The position numbers and the translations under genes are program-made. The notes under the pieces are model-generated. The model had not been told where the DNA came from and ran no database searches. It worked only from the letters and a program-made list of their open reading frames with translations. A DNA stretch of 64,000 nt from Actinomycetota bacterium (lineage in GTDB: Bacteria > Actinomycetota > Acidimicrobiia > Acidimicrobiales > Ilumatobacteraceae): contig VFYV01000005.1 in the NCBI GenBank assembly GCA_016871395.1, positions 1 through 64,000 of the forward strand. The letters are read 5' to 3'. This document shows positions 30,572-40,409 of the stretch, piece by piece. Position 1 is the stretch's first letter. Each line of letters starts with the position of its first letter.

Positions 30572-32857
30572 TTGGTCGCTTGGTTCGTGGTCGCAGCCGG
30601 CGCGGGTCTCACCGCCGCGCTGGAATTCGACGCCCGCCCGGCGTTGGCGGTGGTCGTCGCGGCCCGGGTGTTACGCGGGGTTCCTGTCGGAGCCGCCTGC
30701 CTGGTGTCGGCGGGTGTCGTCACCTTCGTCGTGAGTGGCCACGTGGGTTCTTCCGAGCCGGACGTGCCGACGGCGGTCGTGGTCACGCTCGTGTTCATGA
30801 TCGAGGCGGTCGCTCTGTCGCATCTCGTGCTGGTGCTCATGAATCGACTCGACCGGAGGGAGAATCCGTTACGTCGATTCGCCGTTTTCTCGGTCGTGGT
30901 GGTCGTGGTATCACTCGTTCTGGCGGCGATCGAATCGGTGTTGGTGGGTGTGGCCATCGACGAATCGGTGACATCGTTCGGGGAGCGCGGAGCGGCCGTG
31001 ACGGTTGGTTCGTTGCTCGGTTTGTGTGCGGTGATTCTCGTTCGCGGCCGCTGGTGGCGCTACCAAGGACTGTTCGCTCAAGTCGACGAGTTGTTCGCCC
31101 CCCTGATGGCACTCGCGATCATGGTGTTGGCCCTGCAAGTCACCGGCGAGAATTGGCGCTCCCCGGTGAAGGAGGTCCGGGTGACGACCGCCATCGATGG
31201 CACGGTCGAGGAGACGAACGAAGAACCGGAAGTTGGCTTCGGCATGAACGGGCGACGGACCGCACTCGTCCTGACGTTCGAGGTTCTGCTCGGCGCGGCC
31301 GTCATCGCGGTCTTGTTGCTGGGAGCATCGGCGCAGGTGCGGGTGGAACTCGAACGTCGCCGTCGCGAGTCCTTGCTCGAGGCGGCCCTCGACGCGACAC
31401 CCGGTTTGTCGGTGGTGTTCGATCAGAACATGAGGGTGTTGGCGGGCAACCGAGTCGTTCGCGACGCTCATGCAGATCGGATTCCGGGCATCCCGGTCAT
31501 CGAGGTTCTCGGCTTCGGTCCCGAAACCGTGCGGGCCCGGATCGTCGCTGAACTGCTCGCCAAGGTTCTCGGTGGTGAGGGCGGTCACGCCGAGGTTTCC
31601 GGGGGCCAAGGTGAGGAAATGCGCATCTCCGAGCTCGAGGCGTATCCGGTGTCGGTGCCCGGCGACGAGCGCATCGGTTTCCTGCACGTCTCAGATACCA
31701 CCGAACGTCGCAGCGTGGCCATGCGCACCGCCCAGTCGGAGCGGATGGAATCCCTGGGCGCCTTGGCGGGAGGACTGGCGCACGACTTCAACAACCTGCT
31801 TTTCGTCACCTTGGGCAATTTGCAGTTGATGGCGATGAACGAGACCATCACCAAAGACGAAAAGTTGGCCAAGTTCCTGTCACGATCGATGGCCGCCGTC
31901 GAGCGTGGTGCGGAGATCACCAAATCGTTGCTGGCAGTGGCACGCAGTCAACCGCTGGAGGAAACCGCGGTGTCGCTGGCCGATCTCATCAAAGGTCTGC
32001 TGCCCTTGGTGAAGCAAGCGGTCGGGGCCGGTCGGACCGTGGAAGTGGACATCCCCGATCCGAATCTGCACCTCATGGTCGACGCCGGGCGTCTGCAGAG
32101 TTGCATCCTGAACCTGGCGTTCAACTCCCGCGACGCGATGGGGCCCAACGGTCGGGTGCGTATTTCGGCGCGTCGTCGCGAGGACATGATCGAGTTGTCG
32201 GTGGCCGACGATGGCGCGGGTATGCCCGCCGAGGTGGTGTCCCGGGCCTTCGAGCCCTTTTTCACGACGAAAAAGGCCGGTTCTGGGACCGGCCTCGGTT
32301 TGGCGACGGTGTACGCCTTCGCCCAACAGAGCGGTGGCACGGCGACGCTCGAAAGCCGTCCCGGGGTCGGCACCACGGTCACGCTCGTGTTGCCACTCCA
32401 TGTTCCCGGTGTCAAGTCTGAGCGAGTCGTTTCCACTCGCCGCGCAGGTCGACGCGTGGTGGTGGCCGACGACGAGCAGGCTTTGGCGGAGATGGTCGCG
32501 GCCTGGTTGATCGACGTCGGCATCGATGCTCGCTTCGCTCTGTCCCCGCGCGAGGCCCTGGAATTGATCTCGGAGTTCCGTCCCGACGTGTTGGTGTCGG
32601 ACGCCAACTTCGGATTGGAGCAGGACGGACTCGATCTGGCGCGACTGGCGACGGCCGACCAACCCGATCTTGCCGTGATCTTCATGACGGGTTACTCGTC
32701 GAGTATGAGGCAACTGCAGGAATTGGGGGAGCGAACGCTCGCCAAACCCTTCTCCCGGGAGGACCTGTACGTCGCGGTGCTTCCATTGGTGGCCAACGAC
32801 GGGGCCGCGGCGAATCACGCGCTCGATCGTTCCGAACGAGGTGAGGGACATGGCTGA
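30572..32857 (+). CDS. Membrane-bound hybrid histidine kinase
   Basis: Sensor kinase of about 761 residues. The first 250 residues contain roughly seven to eight membrane helices; a PAS-like segment follows (ATPGLSVVFDQNMRVLAGNRVV). The dimerisation domain has the phospho-acceptor His in GGLAHDFNNLL, then an HATPase domain with N box NLAFNSRD, G1 DDGAG and G2 GTGLGLATV, and a C-terminal receiver (VVVADDEQ, Asp in LVSDANFG, Lys in LAKPF). The start is unclear: coding character begins near 30486 but no ATG or GTG is there; TTG at 30572 or CTG at 30509 are candidates. Overlaps the REC-EAL gene by 8 nt, so the pair forms one signalling unit. Confidence 0.88.
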   Translation: MVAWFVVAAGAGLTAALEFDARPALAVVVAARVLRGVPVGAACLVSAGVVTFVVSGHVGSSEPDVPTAVVVTLVFMIEAVALSHLVLVLMNRLDRRENPLRRFAVFSVVVVVVSLVLAAIESVLVGVAIDESVTSFGERGAAVTVGSLLGLCAVILVRGRWWRYQGLFAQVDELFAPLMALAIMVLALQVTGENWRSPVKEVRVTTAIDGTVEETNEEPEVGFGMNGRRTALVLTFEVLLGAAVIAVLLLGASAQVRVELERRRRESLLEAALDATPGLSVVFDQNMRVLAGNRVVRDAHADRIPGIPVIEVLGFGPETVRARIVAELLAKVLGGEGGHAEVSGGQGEEMRISELEAYPVSVPGDERIGFLHVSDTTERRSVAMRTAQSERMESLGALAGGLAHDFNNLLFVTLGNLQLMAMNETITKDEKLAKFLSRSMAAVERGAEITKSLLAVARSQPLEETAVSLADLIKGLLPLVKQAVGAGRTVEVDIPDPNLHLMVDAGRLQSCILNLAFNSRDAMGPNGRVRISARRREDMIELSVADDGAGMPAEVVSRAFEPFFTTKKAGSGTGLGLATVYAFAQQSGGTATLESRPGVGTTVTLVLPLHVPGVKSERVVSTRRAGRRVVVADDEQALAEMVAAWLIDVGIDARFALSPREALELISEFRPDVLVSDANFGLEQDGLDLARLATADQPDLAVIFMTGYSSSMRQLQELGERTLAKPFSREDLYVAVLPLVANDGAAANHALDRSERGEGHG

Positions 32858-34037
32858 CGCCGCGCGTGTTTTGGTGATCGACGACGAGGAAGCCATCTGT
32901 GAACTCATCGAGGCGGTCGCGGAGTCCGCGGGTTTCAGCGCGCACTCGGCCAGCACACCCACCGACATCGAGCGTGCCATCGAGGGTCGCTTCGACTTGG
33001 TGGTACTGGATCTCTCCCTCGGAGATCTCGACGGCATCGAGGTGATGGGTCGATTGGGATCACTGCATCGAGGGATGCCGATCATTCTCGTGAGCGGGGC
33101 CGATCGATCATTGCTCGACACCGCTGGACGCATCGCCGCGATGCACAAGTTGCGGGTCATCGGCACGTTCGCCAAACCATTTTCCTTGGATGTTCTGCGC
33201 TCGGCGATGCTGGCGTGGGCGCAAGTGTCGGATCAGGCCCACGACCCCACCGGTCCCAAGATCCTGGTCGGACCCGACCAGTTGCTCGACCCCGAGTGCC
33301 TCCACCTCGTCTACCAACCAAAGGTGTCCACCACCTCGGGCGAGGTCACCGGCGTCGAGGCTCTCGTGCGTTGGCGACACCCCTCCCACGGCGACGTGTC
33401 GCCCTCGGTGTTCGTCGCCCTCATCGAGGGGGCCGGGCGGACGTCGGAGTTGCTCGACGCGGTGATGAACATGGCGGCCCGTGATCGAACACGCCACCGA
33501 GCGTTGAAGTCCATGCCTGACGTGAGTGTCAACATCTCCGTGCTGGATCTGATCGACGAGGAGTTGCCGCGACGCGCGCAGCGTACGCTCACCGAAGCCG
33601 CCCCGGCCGAGCAGTGGACCTTCGAGGTGACCGAGACCGCTCCCATCACCGATGCCGCTCCGGCGTTGTCGATTCTGACGCGACTGCGCCTCGTCGGCTT
33701 CCGTTTGGCTGTGGACGACTTCGGGACCGGCACCAGCAACTATGAACGGGTACTTGCGGCTCCCTTCACCGAGTTGAAGATCGATCGAGCCATGGTGAGC
33801 CGTCTCGACATCGAGGCGTCCGAGCCCGATCCGATCGTGAAGTCCGGAGTCGAAGTGGGACACTCGCTCGGCCTCCACGTGGTGGCCGAGGGAGTGGAGA
33901 CCCCCGACCAGTTTCGTATGGTTCGGGAGATCGGTTGCGACGCGGCGCAGGGTTACCTGATCTCGGCGCCCGTGGCACCCACGCAGATTGACACGGCCCT
34001 CGACGAGTGGCGTCGCCGATTCGAATTTCTCGGGTGA
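32850..34037 (+). CDS. Response regulator with EAL c-di-GMP phosphodiesterase domain
   Basis: A 395-residue protein: receiver domain (about 5-120; acidic pair in VIDDEE, phospho-acceptor Asp in LVVLDLSLGD, Lys in FAKPF) then an EAL domain (about 145-390). The EAL residues needed for metal binding and c-di-GMP hydrolysis are present: E in VEALVRW, N in VSVNIS, E in EVTET, the DDFGTG loop, K in LKIDRAM and E in AEGVET, so the enzyme is probably active. The kinase encoded just upstream is its likely phosphodonor. No GGDEF cyclase is in the window. ATG at 32850 is favoured over GTG at 32841. Confidence 0.92.
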   Translation: MADAARVLVIDDEEAICELIEAVAESAGFSAHSASTPTDIERAIEGRFDLVVLDLSLGDLDGIEVMGRLGSLHRGMPIILVSGADRSLLDTAGRIAAMHKLRVIGTFAKPFSLDVLRSAMLAWAQVSDQAHDPTGPKILVGPDQLLDPECLHLVYQPKVSTTSGEVTGVEALVRWRHPSHGDVSPSVFVALIEGAGRTSELLDAVMNMAARDRTRHRALKSMPDVSVNISVLDLIDEELPRRAQRTLTEAAPAEQWTFEVTETAPITDAAPALSILTRLRLVGFRLAVDDFGTGTSNYERVLAAPFTELKIDRAMVSRLDIEASEPDPIVKSGVEVGHSLGLHVVAEGVETPDQFRMVREIGCDAAQGYLISAPVAPTQIDTALDEWRRRFEFLG

Positions 34038-34043
34038 GGGTGA

Positions 34044-34063
34044 ACCGGGTTGTCGAACCCGGT
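34044..34063. terminator. Bidirectional terminator hairpin
   Basis: ACCGGGTT-GTCG-AACCCGGT, a perfect 8-bp stem with a tetraloop, between the convergent EAL and TetR genes. Confidence 0.7.
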
Positions 34064-34080
34064 CGGCAAAAGGAGTCTCG

Positions 34081-34686
34081 TCAGGTCAGTGCGAGACGTA
34101 GGGCCGTCGACAGAGTGTGGCGAGTACGGCTGCGCGACAGCCCCATGCTCGAGCGTAGGTAGTCGATGTTCTCGATACTCAAGGTGTAGTCGACGATGTG
34201 TGCCACGGCATCGGATCGAGAGTGGGCCGCGATCTCGGGAGCGAACTGTCCGACGGACTGAGCACGCAGGATCGATCGGCGCTGATTCATGGCGGTGGCC
34301 ACCGTGGCTGACCGCACCGACATGACCACGCAGGCTCGGCCGACGCCGCTGACCCGGTCGAAAAGTCGCAGCCGGTGATCGATCATCTTCTTGAGACGTT
34401 CATCGAAATCGCCGGAGCCATCGAGGCCTTCGTAAAACTGTCGGACTCGCTCCCATTGGATGACGATGGCATGGGCGGCCAAATCCTCCATGTCGTCGAA
34501 ATAGCGGAACACCGAGCGCTCCGAGACGCCGGCAACCTCGGCGACGCGCGCGGCCGACGGTTGAATCTCGCCCGCTTCGTAAAGCTGGAGGAGTGCCTCG
34601 ATGACCGCGGCTTTGTTGCGCGCCCCACGCTCTCGGCGTCCGTCAGGGGAGGCGGTGACGTGAAGGGACTTTGCGCTGGGGGACAC
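34081..34686 (-). CDS. TetR-family transcriptional regulator
   Basis: A 201-residue regulator with an N-terminal helix-turn-helix (about 20-70; RVAEVAGVSERSVFRYFDDMEDL is the recognition region) and a variable ligand/dimer domain. Target and ligand unknown. GTG start at 34686 is backed by a TACAAT hexamer 7 nt upstream. The neighbouring 88-codon gene lies upstream on the same strand. Confidence 0.9.
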   Translation of the reverse strand: MSPSAKSLHVTASPDGRRERGARNKAAVIEALLQLYEAGEIQPSAARVAEVAGVSERSVFRYFDDMEDLAAHAIVIQWERVRQFYEGLDGSGDFDERLKKMIDHRLRLFDRVSGVGRACVVMSVRSATVATAMNQRRSILRAQSVGQFAPEIAAHSRSDAVAHIVDYTLSIENIDYLRSSMGLSRSRTRHTLSTALRLALT

Positions 34687-34693
34687 CTCGGCG

Positions 34694-34699
34694 ATTGTA
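34694..34699 (-). promoter_or_regulatory. -10 element of the TetR gene
   Basis: TACAAT on the minus strand, 7 nt before the GTG; the closest match to the bacterial -10 consensus among the leaderless genes here. Confidence 0.5.
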
Positions 34700-34755
34700 C
34701 GGCTTGCCCTGTGCGTTCAGATCGCAGGGTCGCGCGACAACGACCGGTTCGAACG

Positions 34756-35022
34756 TCAGGTCCTTTTCGCCCTCTTGGCCAAGCGCTTGGCCGTGCGACC
34801 GATCGGGGACAGGTGGCGGTGATCGAGGTCGCCCAACTCGACTCCGTTCGTGAACAGGACGCGGTATCGCTGCCAGTTGAAACCGTTGGCGAGGATGACC
34901 TTGCCCTCGGTGCCGGCGGCCACATCGGCCAGTTCGACCGTGGAAACCACCTTGTCGCCGAGACGGAGGTCGAGTTGTTCGGGATGCGGTTTAGCGAGGG
35001 CGTGCGGTTTCCACGTGACCAT
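34756..35022 (-). CDS. Small conserved-type protein, SH3/KOW-like
   Basis: An 88-residue basic protein. The central part (DLRLGDKVVSTVELADV, GTEGKVILANGF, YRVLFTNGVELGDLDHRHL) has the glycine-rich alternating strand pattern of SH3 or KOW-type small barrels; the C-terminus is Lys/Arg-rich. Function unknown. ATG at 35022, upstream of TetR on the same strand and divergent from trigger factor with 60 nt between the two starts. Confidence 0.7.
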   Translation of the reverse strand: MVTWKPHALAKPHPEQLDLRLGDKVVSTVELADVAAGTEGKVILANGFNWQRYRVLFTNGVELGDLDHRHLSPIGRTAKRLAKRAKRT

Positions 35023-35067
35023 CCATCAATCATGCCTCACCGTGGGGCCACCACGCGACACCGCCGG

Positions 35068-35073
35068 TACACT
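35068..35073 (+). promoter_or_regulatory. -10 element of tig
   Basis: TACACT 9 nt before the GTG. It is embedded in a 15-nt sequence, CGCCGGTACACTTCG, that recurs exactly before the radical SAM gene at 46539. Confidence 0.5.
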
Positions 35074-35082
35074 TCGGCGGCT

Positions 35083-36543
35083 GTGAAGACGACATCTGAA
35101 ATCCTCGAGGGCAATCGCGTCAAGCTCTCCGTCGAAGTGGACGAGGCCGACTTTGCCCGTGACATCGACGCCGCTTTCTCCAAAATCGCGCGAGAAGTGC
35201 GCCTACCCGGCTTCCGCGCCGGCAAGGCCCCTCGCAAAGTGCTGGAGGCTCGTATCGGACTCGCCGCGGCCCGCGAGCAGGCCTTGCGGGACGGGGTTCC
35301 GCGTCACCTGGCTTCGGCCGTACGCGAGCTGAACGTGGACATCATCGCCACTCCGGAAATCGAGATCACCGGCGGTCAGGAGGCCGGTCCGGTGTGCTTC
35401 GACGCGACTTGCGAAGTGCGCCCCGTGATCACCGTTCCTGGCTATGGCGGACTGCGCGTCGAGGTGCAGTCCATCGAAGTGACCGAGGCCGAGGTCGACG
35501 ACGTGGTCGACGTCGAACGCCGACGTCTCGGCAAGCTCACCACCGTCGACCGCGCGGCCGTCGAGGGTGACTTCGTGGTGGTGGACCTCATCGGTCGTCG
35601 CGATGGCGAGCCGGTCGCCGGTTTGGCCGTCGACGAGTGGTCCTACGAGATCGGCAAGAAATGGGTGGCCCCGTCGTTCGACGATCAACTCGTCGGATCC
35701 TCCGCGGGCGTCGAACTCACCTTCACCGACGTCCCCTCGGGAACCGACATCCCGGCCGACTTCGAAGTGAAGGTCACCGCGGTGCAGGAGCTGGTGATCG
35801 CCGAGGCCACCGATACTTGGGTCGCGGAGAACGTCGACGGACACGACACGGTGGAGTCCTGGCGCGACTCGGTGCGCACCCGTCTTTCGAACAACCGTGT
35901 GAACCAGGTTCGCAACAGTGTCGTGGAACGGGTGACCGATGCCCTGGTGGCCTTGGTCGAGATCGACGCACCAGAGTCGATGGTGGCGGCCGATCTGCAA
36001 CGCCGCGTCGAGAACACCGTCCGACAGTTCCAGATGCAGGGCATCGACATCGAACAATGGTTGCAGGCCACCGGCCAGGACTCCGCCTCGTTCGTCGAGG
36101 GCATCCGCCCTCAGAGCATCAAGGCCTGCAAGGTCGATTTGGCGCTACGCGCAGTGGTGTTGGCCGAGGGACTCGGGGCCACCGAGGACGACATCGAACG
36201 CGAGTTCGAGAGCATGGCCGATCGCAGTAACGAGGCCGCCATTCGTCGAGCCGATCAGCAAGGAGGCGGAAAGAAGAAGAGGCCTCGCCTCTATTCGGTC
36301 GAGCAAGTGCGGGCCGCCTACCAAGCCAACGATGCCATCGTCGACCTGGCCGCCGAGATCGCCAAGTCGAAGGCTCTCGATTGGTTGATCCACCATGTCG
36401 AGTACGTCGACCCCGCAGGTACCGTGCTCGATCGAGGTATCGTGCTCGGTCTCACCGAGGCCGATGAGGCGGCCCACGATGACGACTCTGACGACCAGGT
36501 CGGGCATGATCGAGAGTCGTCTGATCTTGACGCACGCGACTGA
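35083..36543 (+). CDS. tig: Trigger factor
   Basis: Ribosome-associated chaperone and peptidyl-prolyl isomerase. The 486-residue protein has the N-terminal ribosome-docking domain with the signature [19 protein letters not shown] near residue 43, an FKBP-type PPIase domain (about 155-240; [19 protein letters not shown]) and the helical C-terminal cradle. The end is acidic and disordered, as is common. GTG start at 35083 comes right at the domain start. Directly upstream of clpP and clpX, the classic tig-clpP-clpX order. Confidence 0.95.
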   Translation: MKTTSEILEGNRVKLSVEVDEADFARDIDAAFSKIAREVRLPGFRAGKAPRKVLEARIGLAAAREQALRDGVPRHLASAVRELNVDIIATPEIEITGGQEAGPVCFDATCEVRPVITVPGYGGLRVEVQSIEVTEAEVDDVVDVERRRLGKLTTVDRAAVEGDFVVVDLIGRRDGEPVAGLAVDEWSYEIGKKWVAPSFDDQLVGSSAGVELTFTDVPSGTDIPADFEVKVTAVQELVIAEATDTWVAENVDGHDTVESWRDSVRTRLSNNRVNQVRNSVVERVTDALVALVEIDAPESMVAADLQRRVENTVRQFQMQGIDIEQWLQATGQDSASFVEGIRPQSIKACKVDLALRAVVLAEGLGATEDDIEREFESMADRSNEAAIRRADQQGGGKKKRPRLYSVEQVRAAYQANDAIVDLAAEIAKSKALDWLIHHVEYVDPAGTVLDRGIVLGLTEADEAAHDDDSDDQVGHDRESSDLDARD

Positions 36544-36553
36544 TAGGAATGAC

Positions 36554-37186
36554 ATGAAACTCAACGCCTCCAACTACTACGTGCCCACGGTGGTCGAGCA
36601 AACCAATCGAGGCGAACGTGCCTACGACCTGTACAGCCGTCTGCTCAAGGAGAACATCCTCTTCCTCGGGACGCCCATCGACGACACCATCGCGAACCTG
36701 GTGTGCGCACAGTTGATCCATCTCGAGAGCGAGAATCCCGACAAGGACATCAACGTCTACATCAACAGCCCGGGTGGTGACATCACTGCATTGTTCGCGA
36801 TCTACGACACGATGCAGTTCATCAAGAACGACATCGCCACGATTTGTCTCGGTCAGGCGGCTTCTGCCGCAGCGGTGCTGTTGGCCGCTGGCACCAAGGG
36901 CAAACGTTTGGCGTTGCCCCACAGTCGCGTGTTGTTGCACCAGCCCTACGGTCAGGTCGGTTACGGACAGGTGACCGACCTCGAGATCGCCGCCAAGGAG
37001 ATATTCCGCATGCGGGACATCCTCGAGGAGATCCTCGCGCATCACACCGGCCAGCCCATCGAGCGAATCCATGCCGATACCGATCGTGATTTCGTGATGG
37101 AGGCCAGTGAGGCGTTGGCCTACGGAATCATCGATGACGTCATCTCGTCGCGAACGGTCGTGGACCGAACCGGTCCCATCCGCTGA
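36554..37186 (+). CDS. clpP: ATP-dependent Clp protease proteolytic subunit
   Basis: Serine protease that forms the tetradecameric chamber of ClpXP. At 210 residues it is full length and shows [11 protein letters not shown] (oxyanion region), catalytic Ser in GQAASAAA, catalytic His in [11 protein letters not shown] and the Asp near [16 protein letters not shown] Shine-Dalgarno before the ATG at 36554, 10 nt after tig. Only one clpP copy is here; actinobacteria often have two adjacent, so a second may be elsewhere. Confidence 0.96.
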   Translation: MKLNASNYYVPTVVEQTNRGERAYDLYSRLLKENILFLGTPIDDTIANLVCAQLIHLESENPDKDINVYINSPGGDITALFAIYDTMQFIKNDIATICLGQAASAAAVLLAAGTKGKRLALPHSRVLLHQPYGQVGYGQVTDLEIAAKEIFRMRDILEEILAHHTGQPIERIHADTDRDFVMEASEALAYGIIDDVISSRTVVDRTGPIR

Positions 37187-37287
37187 CCAGCGGTTTCTCG
37201 ACTGTCCGGGATTTCTCAAGTCACGTCGGTATCCAACCGAAGATCGGTCATGATGTGTAAGGCTTACGACCTGAAGGGAGGGCGATC

Positions 37288-38571
37288 ATGGCGAAGTTCG
37301 GCGACTCGGGGGAAATCCTGAAATGTTCGTTCTGCGGAAAGTCGCAAAAACAGGTCAAGAAACTGATCGCCGGTCCAGGTGTCTACATCTGCGACGAATG
37401 CATCGACCTCTGCAATGAGATCATCGAGGAAGAGGTCGGCGAGGCCGCCGATCTTCGGCTCGAGGAGTTGCCCAAGCCACGCGAGATTTGCTCGTTCCTC
37501 GACGAGTACGTGGTCGGACAGGGACAAGCCAAGAAGGTTCTGGCTGTCGCGGTCTACAACCACTATCGCCGTCTCCAGTACCAAAAGGAAAGCGGAGCCT
37601 CCCGTCGAGATGAAGTGGAGTTGACCAAGAGCAACATCCTTCTGCTCGGTCCGACCGGTTGTGGCAAGACGCACCTTGCCCAGACGTTGGCGCGAATGCT
37701 GAACGTGCCCTTCGCCATCGCCGACGCCACCGCCCTCACCGAGGCCGGCTACGTGGGCGAGGACGTGGAAAACATCCTCCTCAAGTTGATACAGGCCGCT
37801 GATTTCGACGTGAAGAAGGCCGAGACCGGCATCATCTACATCGACGAGATCGACAAGATCGCCCGCAAGAGCGAGAACCCGTCCATCACTCGTGACGTCT
37901 CCGGAGAGGGGGTGCAGCAGGCACTGCTCAAGATTCTCGAGGGCACCGTGGCCTCGGTTCCCCCTCAAGGCGGTCGAAAGCACCCGCACCAAGAGTTCAT
38001 CCAGATCGACACCACCAATGTGTTGTTCATCTGTGGTGGCGCCTTCGCCGGTCTCGACAAGATCATCGAACAGCGCATTGGCCACAAGGGGGTGGGTTTC
38101 CACGCCAATGTTCGGAGCAAGGCCGAGAAGAACCCCGGGGATCTCTTCGCGCAGGTCCTCCCCGAGGACTTGTTGGCCTTTGGTCTCATTCCCGAGTTCG
38201 TGGGTCGACTGCCCATGGTCGGTGCGGTGCACAGCCTCGACAAGGAGGCTCTCGTGCAAATCCTCGTCGAGCCGAAGAACGCCTTGGTGAAGCAGTACCA
38301 GAAGTTCTTCGAGTTCGAGAACGTCGAATTGGAGCTCCTGCCCGCCGCTCTCGATGTCATTGCGGAGCAAGCTCTCGATCGCGGAACAGGCGCTCGCGGT
38401 CTTCGTGCCATCCTCGAGGAGACTCTTCTCAACGTCATGTTCGATCTTCCCGGTCGCTCCGACGTCGCCAAGATCGTCATCGACGAGGGCACGGTTCGCC
38501 ACAAATCGGCGCCTGAAGCAGTGTTGCGTTCGGCGACTCGTGCGTCGCGACCGCGCCGTGCGGCCAGCTGA
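37288..38571 (+). CDS. clpX: ATP-dependent Clp protease ATP-binding subunit ClpX
   Basis: AAA+ unfoldase of 427 residues partnering ClpP. N-terminal C4 zinc-binding domain (CSFCGKSQ and CDECIDLC), Walker A GPTGCGKT, Walker [12 protein letters not shown], the pore loop region GYVGEDVE and sensor 2 [11 protein letters not shown]. The ClpP-binding loop is in the expected IGF-like region. Strong GAAGGGAGGG Shine-Dalgarno. The 101 nt before it carries no ORF and possibly its own promoter. Confidence 0.96.
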   Translation: MAKFGDSGEILKCSFCGKSQKQVKKLIAGPGVYICDECIDLCNEIIEEEVGEAADLRLEELPKPREICSFLDEYVVGQGQAKKVLAVAVYNHYRRLQYQKESGASRRDEVELTKSNILLLGPTGCGKTHLAQTLARMLNVPFAIADATALTEAGYVGEDVENILLKLIQAADFDVKKAETGIIYIDEIDKIARKSENPSITRDVSGEGVQQALLKILEGTVASVPPQGGRKHPHQEFIQIDTTNVLFICGGAFAGLDKIIEQRIGHKGVGFHANVRSKAEKNPGDLFAQVLPEDLLAFGLIPEFVGRLPMVGAVHSLDKEALVQILVEPKNALVKQYQKFFEFENVELELLPAALDVIAEQALDRGTGARGLRAILEETLLNVMFDLPGRSDVAKIVIDEGTVRHKSAPEAVLRSATRASRPRRAAS

Positions 38572-38589
38572 CCCCCCGAGTTCGCCTCG

Positions 38590-39885
38590 ATGTCGTACGA
38601 GCAGGCGCTGAGCTATCTCGACGATCGGGCGTCGTATCAGAAGACTGGTCGTATCGAGTCTCCGTCACTCGACGTGATCACTCGTTTGTGCGAGTTGATG
38701 GGCGACCCGCAGCACTGTGCTCCCGTCGTGCACATCACCGGCACCAACGGCAAGGGTTCGACGGCCCAGATGATCACCCGTTTGCTCATGGCTAGTGGCC
38801 TGCGCGTGGGCACGTACACCAGCCCGCATCTCGAGCGAGTGAATGAGCGCTTCACCATCGATTGTTCGCCGATCTCCGACGACACGTTCGCCGAGCAGAT
38901 CGCTGCAGTTTCGGATCTCGAGATGCTGGCGGGCATACGACCGGGCTACTTCGACATCTGCACCGCCGCGGCCTTTCGTTGGTTCGCCGACGAGGCGGTG
39001 GATGTCATGGTGATCGAGGTTGGGCTACTGGGTCGATGGGACGCGACGAACGTGGTGAATGCGCAGGTCGCGGTGATCACCAACATCGGACTCGATCACA
39101 CCGAGTTCGCCGGGCCGACCAAGGCCGACATCGCTCGCGAGAAGGCCGGCATCATCAAGCCTCAGAGTGCGGTGGTCTGTGGGGAGACCGACCCCGAGCT
39201 GGTGTCGATCTTCGCCCGCGCTGGGGGGGCCTCGTTACTGGTGCGAGGGACCGACTTCGACGTGGATACGAACCAGTTGGCCCTCGGTGGGCGACTGGTC
39301 TCGGTGCGCACCCCGACGACCGTTTACTCCGACGTCGTCGTTCCCCTCCACGGTCATCACCAAGCCGACAACGCCGTGGTGGCCATCACCGTGGTGGAGA
39401 CCTTCTTTGCTCGGCCGCTCTCTCAGGACGTGATCGACGAGGGAATGATGGCAGTCACCATGCCCGGACGCTTCGAAGTGATGGGGTATCAACCGCTGGT
39501 GATCATCGACGGCGCGCACAACCCGGCCGGTGCCGACGTCTGTGCTTCGGTCTTCTTCGAGGACTTCGATCCGGCCGGTCGACGCGTGCTGTTGGTCGGC
39601 TGCCTGAAAGGGCGCGACCCGGACGACATGTTGTCGGCGTTGCGGGCCGACGAGTTCGATCTGGTGATCTGTTGTCCGGCGCCCTCACCGCGAGGGATGC
39701 CGGCCAGAGATCTGGTGGAGGCCGCCCGACGTCTGGGTTGCGACAACGTCGAGTCGGCGACATCGGTCGAGCGAGCCATCGATCGAGCATTGAGCGATGC
39801 CGGACCCGATGACGCGATCCTGGTGACCGGATCGCTGTACGTGGTGGGTGCCGCTCGTGCCCACGCGGCCCGCCGTTTGCCGTGA
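38590..39885 (+). CDS. folC: Bifunctional dihydrofolate synthase / folylpolyglutamate synthase
   Basis: Mur-ligase-like enzyme (431 residues) that adds glutamate to dihydropteroate and folates. ATP-binding loop ITGTNGKGST, the YTSPHLERVNERF motif, LLGRWDATNVVNAQVAVITNIG-type central region and IIDGAHNPAG in the C-terminal domain are all present. In related actinobacteria valS usually lies between clpX and folC; here they are only 18 nt apart. Confidence 0.95.
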   Translation: MSYEQALSYLDDRASYQKTGRIESPSLDVITRLCELMGDPQHCAPVVHITGTNGKGSTAQMITRLLMASGLRVGTYTSPHLERVNERFTIDCSPISDDTFAEQIAAVSDLEMLAGIRPGYFDICTAAAFRWFADEAVDVMVIEVGLLGRWDATNVVNAQVAVITNIGLDHTEFAGPTKADIAREKAGIIKPQSAVVCGETDPELVSIFARAGGASLLVRGTDFDVDTNQLALGGRLVSVRTPTTVYSDVVVPLHGHHQADNAVVAITVVETFFARPLSQDVIDEGMMAVTMPGRFEVMGYQPLVIIDGAHNPAGADVCASVFFEDFDPAGRRVLLVGCLKGRDPDDMLSALRADEFDLVICCPAPSPRGMPARDLVEAARRLGCDNVESATSVERAIDRALSDAGPDDAILVTGSLYVVGAARAHAARRLP

Positions 39886-39906
39886 GGACGCGTCGACACC
39901 CGCCGG

Positions 39907-39912
39907 TAACCT
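39907..39912 (+). promoter_or_regulatory. -10 element of ndk
   Basis: TAACCT 6 nt before the ndk ATG, no ribosome site between them. Confidence 0.45.
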
Positions 39913-39918
39913 GCAGTC

Positions 39919-40329
39919 ATGGCTGACCGCACCCTCGTCCTTCTCAAACCCGACACCGTCGAGCGAGGCCTCATTGGTTCGGTTCTGTCCCGTTTCGAGT
40001 CCAAGGGACTCACGATCGTGGCCCTGGAATTGCGCCACCTCGACGCCGACACACTGGCCCGTCACTACGAAGAGCACGTGGGCAAGGGCTTCTACGCCGA
40101 TTTGGTGGCCTTCATGTCGCGCGGCCCGGTGGTGGCTCTCGTGCTCGAGGGACCGGAAAACACCTGGGAGGTCGTGCGCACGATGATGGGTGCCACGAAC
40201 CCTCGTTCGGCCGCCCCCGGCACCATTCGGGGCGATTTGGGCATTCTTTTCACCGAAAACCTGGTGCACGGTAGCGATTCGTCGGAGTCAGCGGCCCGGG
40301 AGATCGGCATTTTCTTCCCCAATCTGTAA
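39919..40329 (+). CDS. ndk: Nucleoside diphosphate kinase
   Basis: Transfers the gamma-phosphate between nucleoside triphosphates and diphosphates. The 136-residue sequence is typical: N-terminal DRTLVLLKPD, the NPRSAAPGTIRGDLG loop and the phospho-histidine in NLVHGSDSSESAAREI. A TAACCT hexamer 6 nt before the ATG suggests a promoter of its own between folC and mreB. Confidence 0.97.
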   Translation: MADRTLVLLKPDTVERGLIGSVLSRFESKGLTIVALELRHLDADTLARHYEEHVGKGFYADLVAFMSRGPVVALVLEGPENTWEVVRTMMGATNPRSAAPGTIRGDLGILFTENLVHGSDSSESAAREIGIFFPNL

Positions 40330-40342
40330 CATTTCGGAACAG

Positions 40343-40383
40343 CCGGCTCGCCGGTGCCGGTCCGGCGCCGACTACCGAGCCGG
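40343..40383 (+). terminator. Nested GC-rich inverted repeat between ndk and mreB
   Basis: CCGGCTC (40343) pairs with GAGCCGG (40377), enclosing a second hairpin GCCGG/CCGGC (40350 and 40362). No U tract. It could terminate ndk or act as a leader structure for mreB, whose AGGAGG site follows. Confidence 0.35.
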
Positions 40384-40409
40384 TCTCGACTTCGTAGGAG
40401 GCTCTGGCC

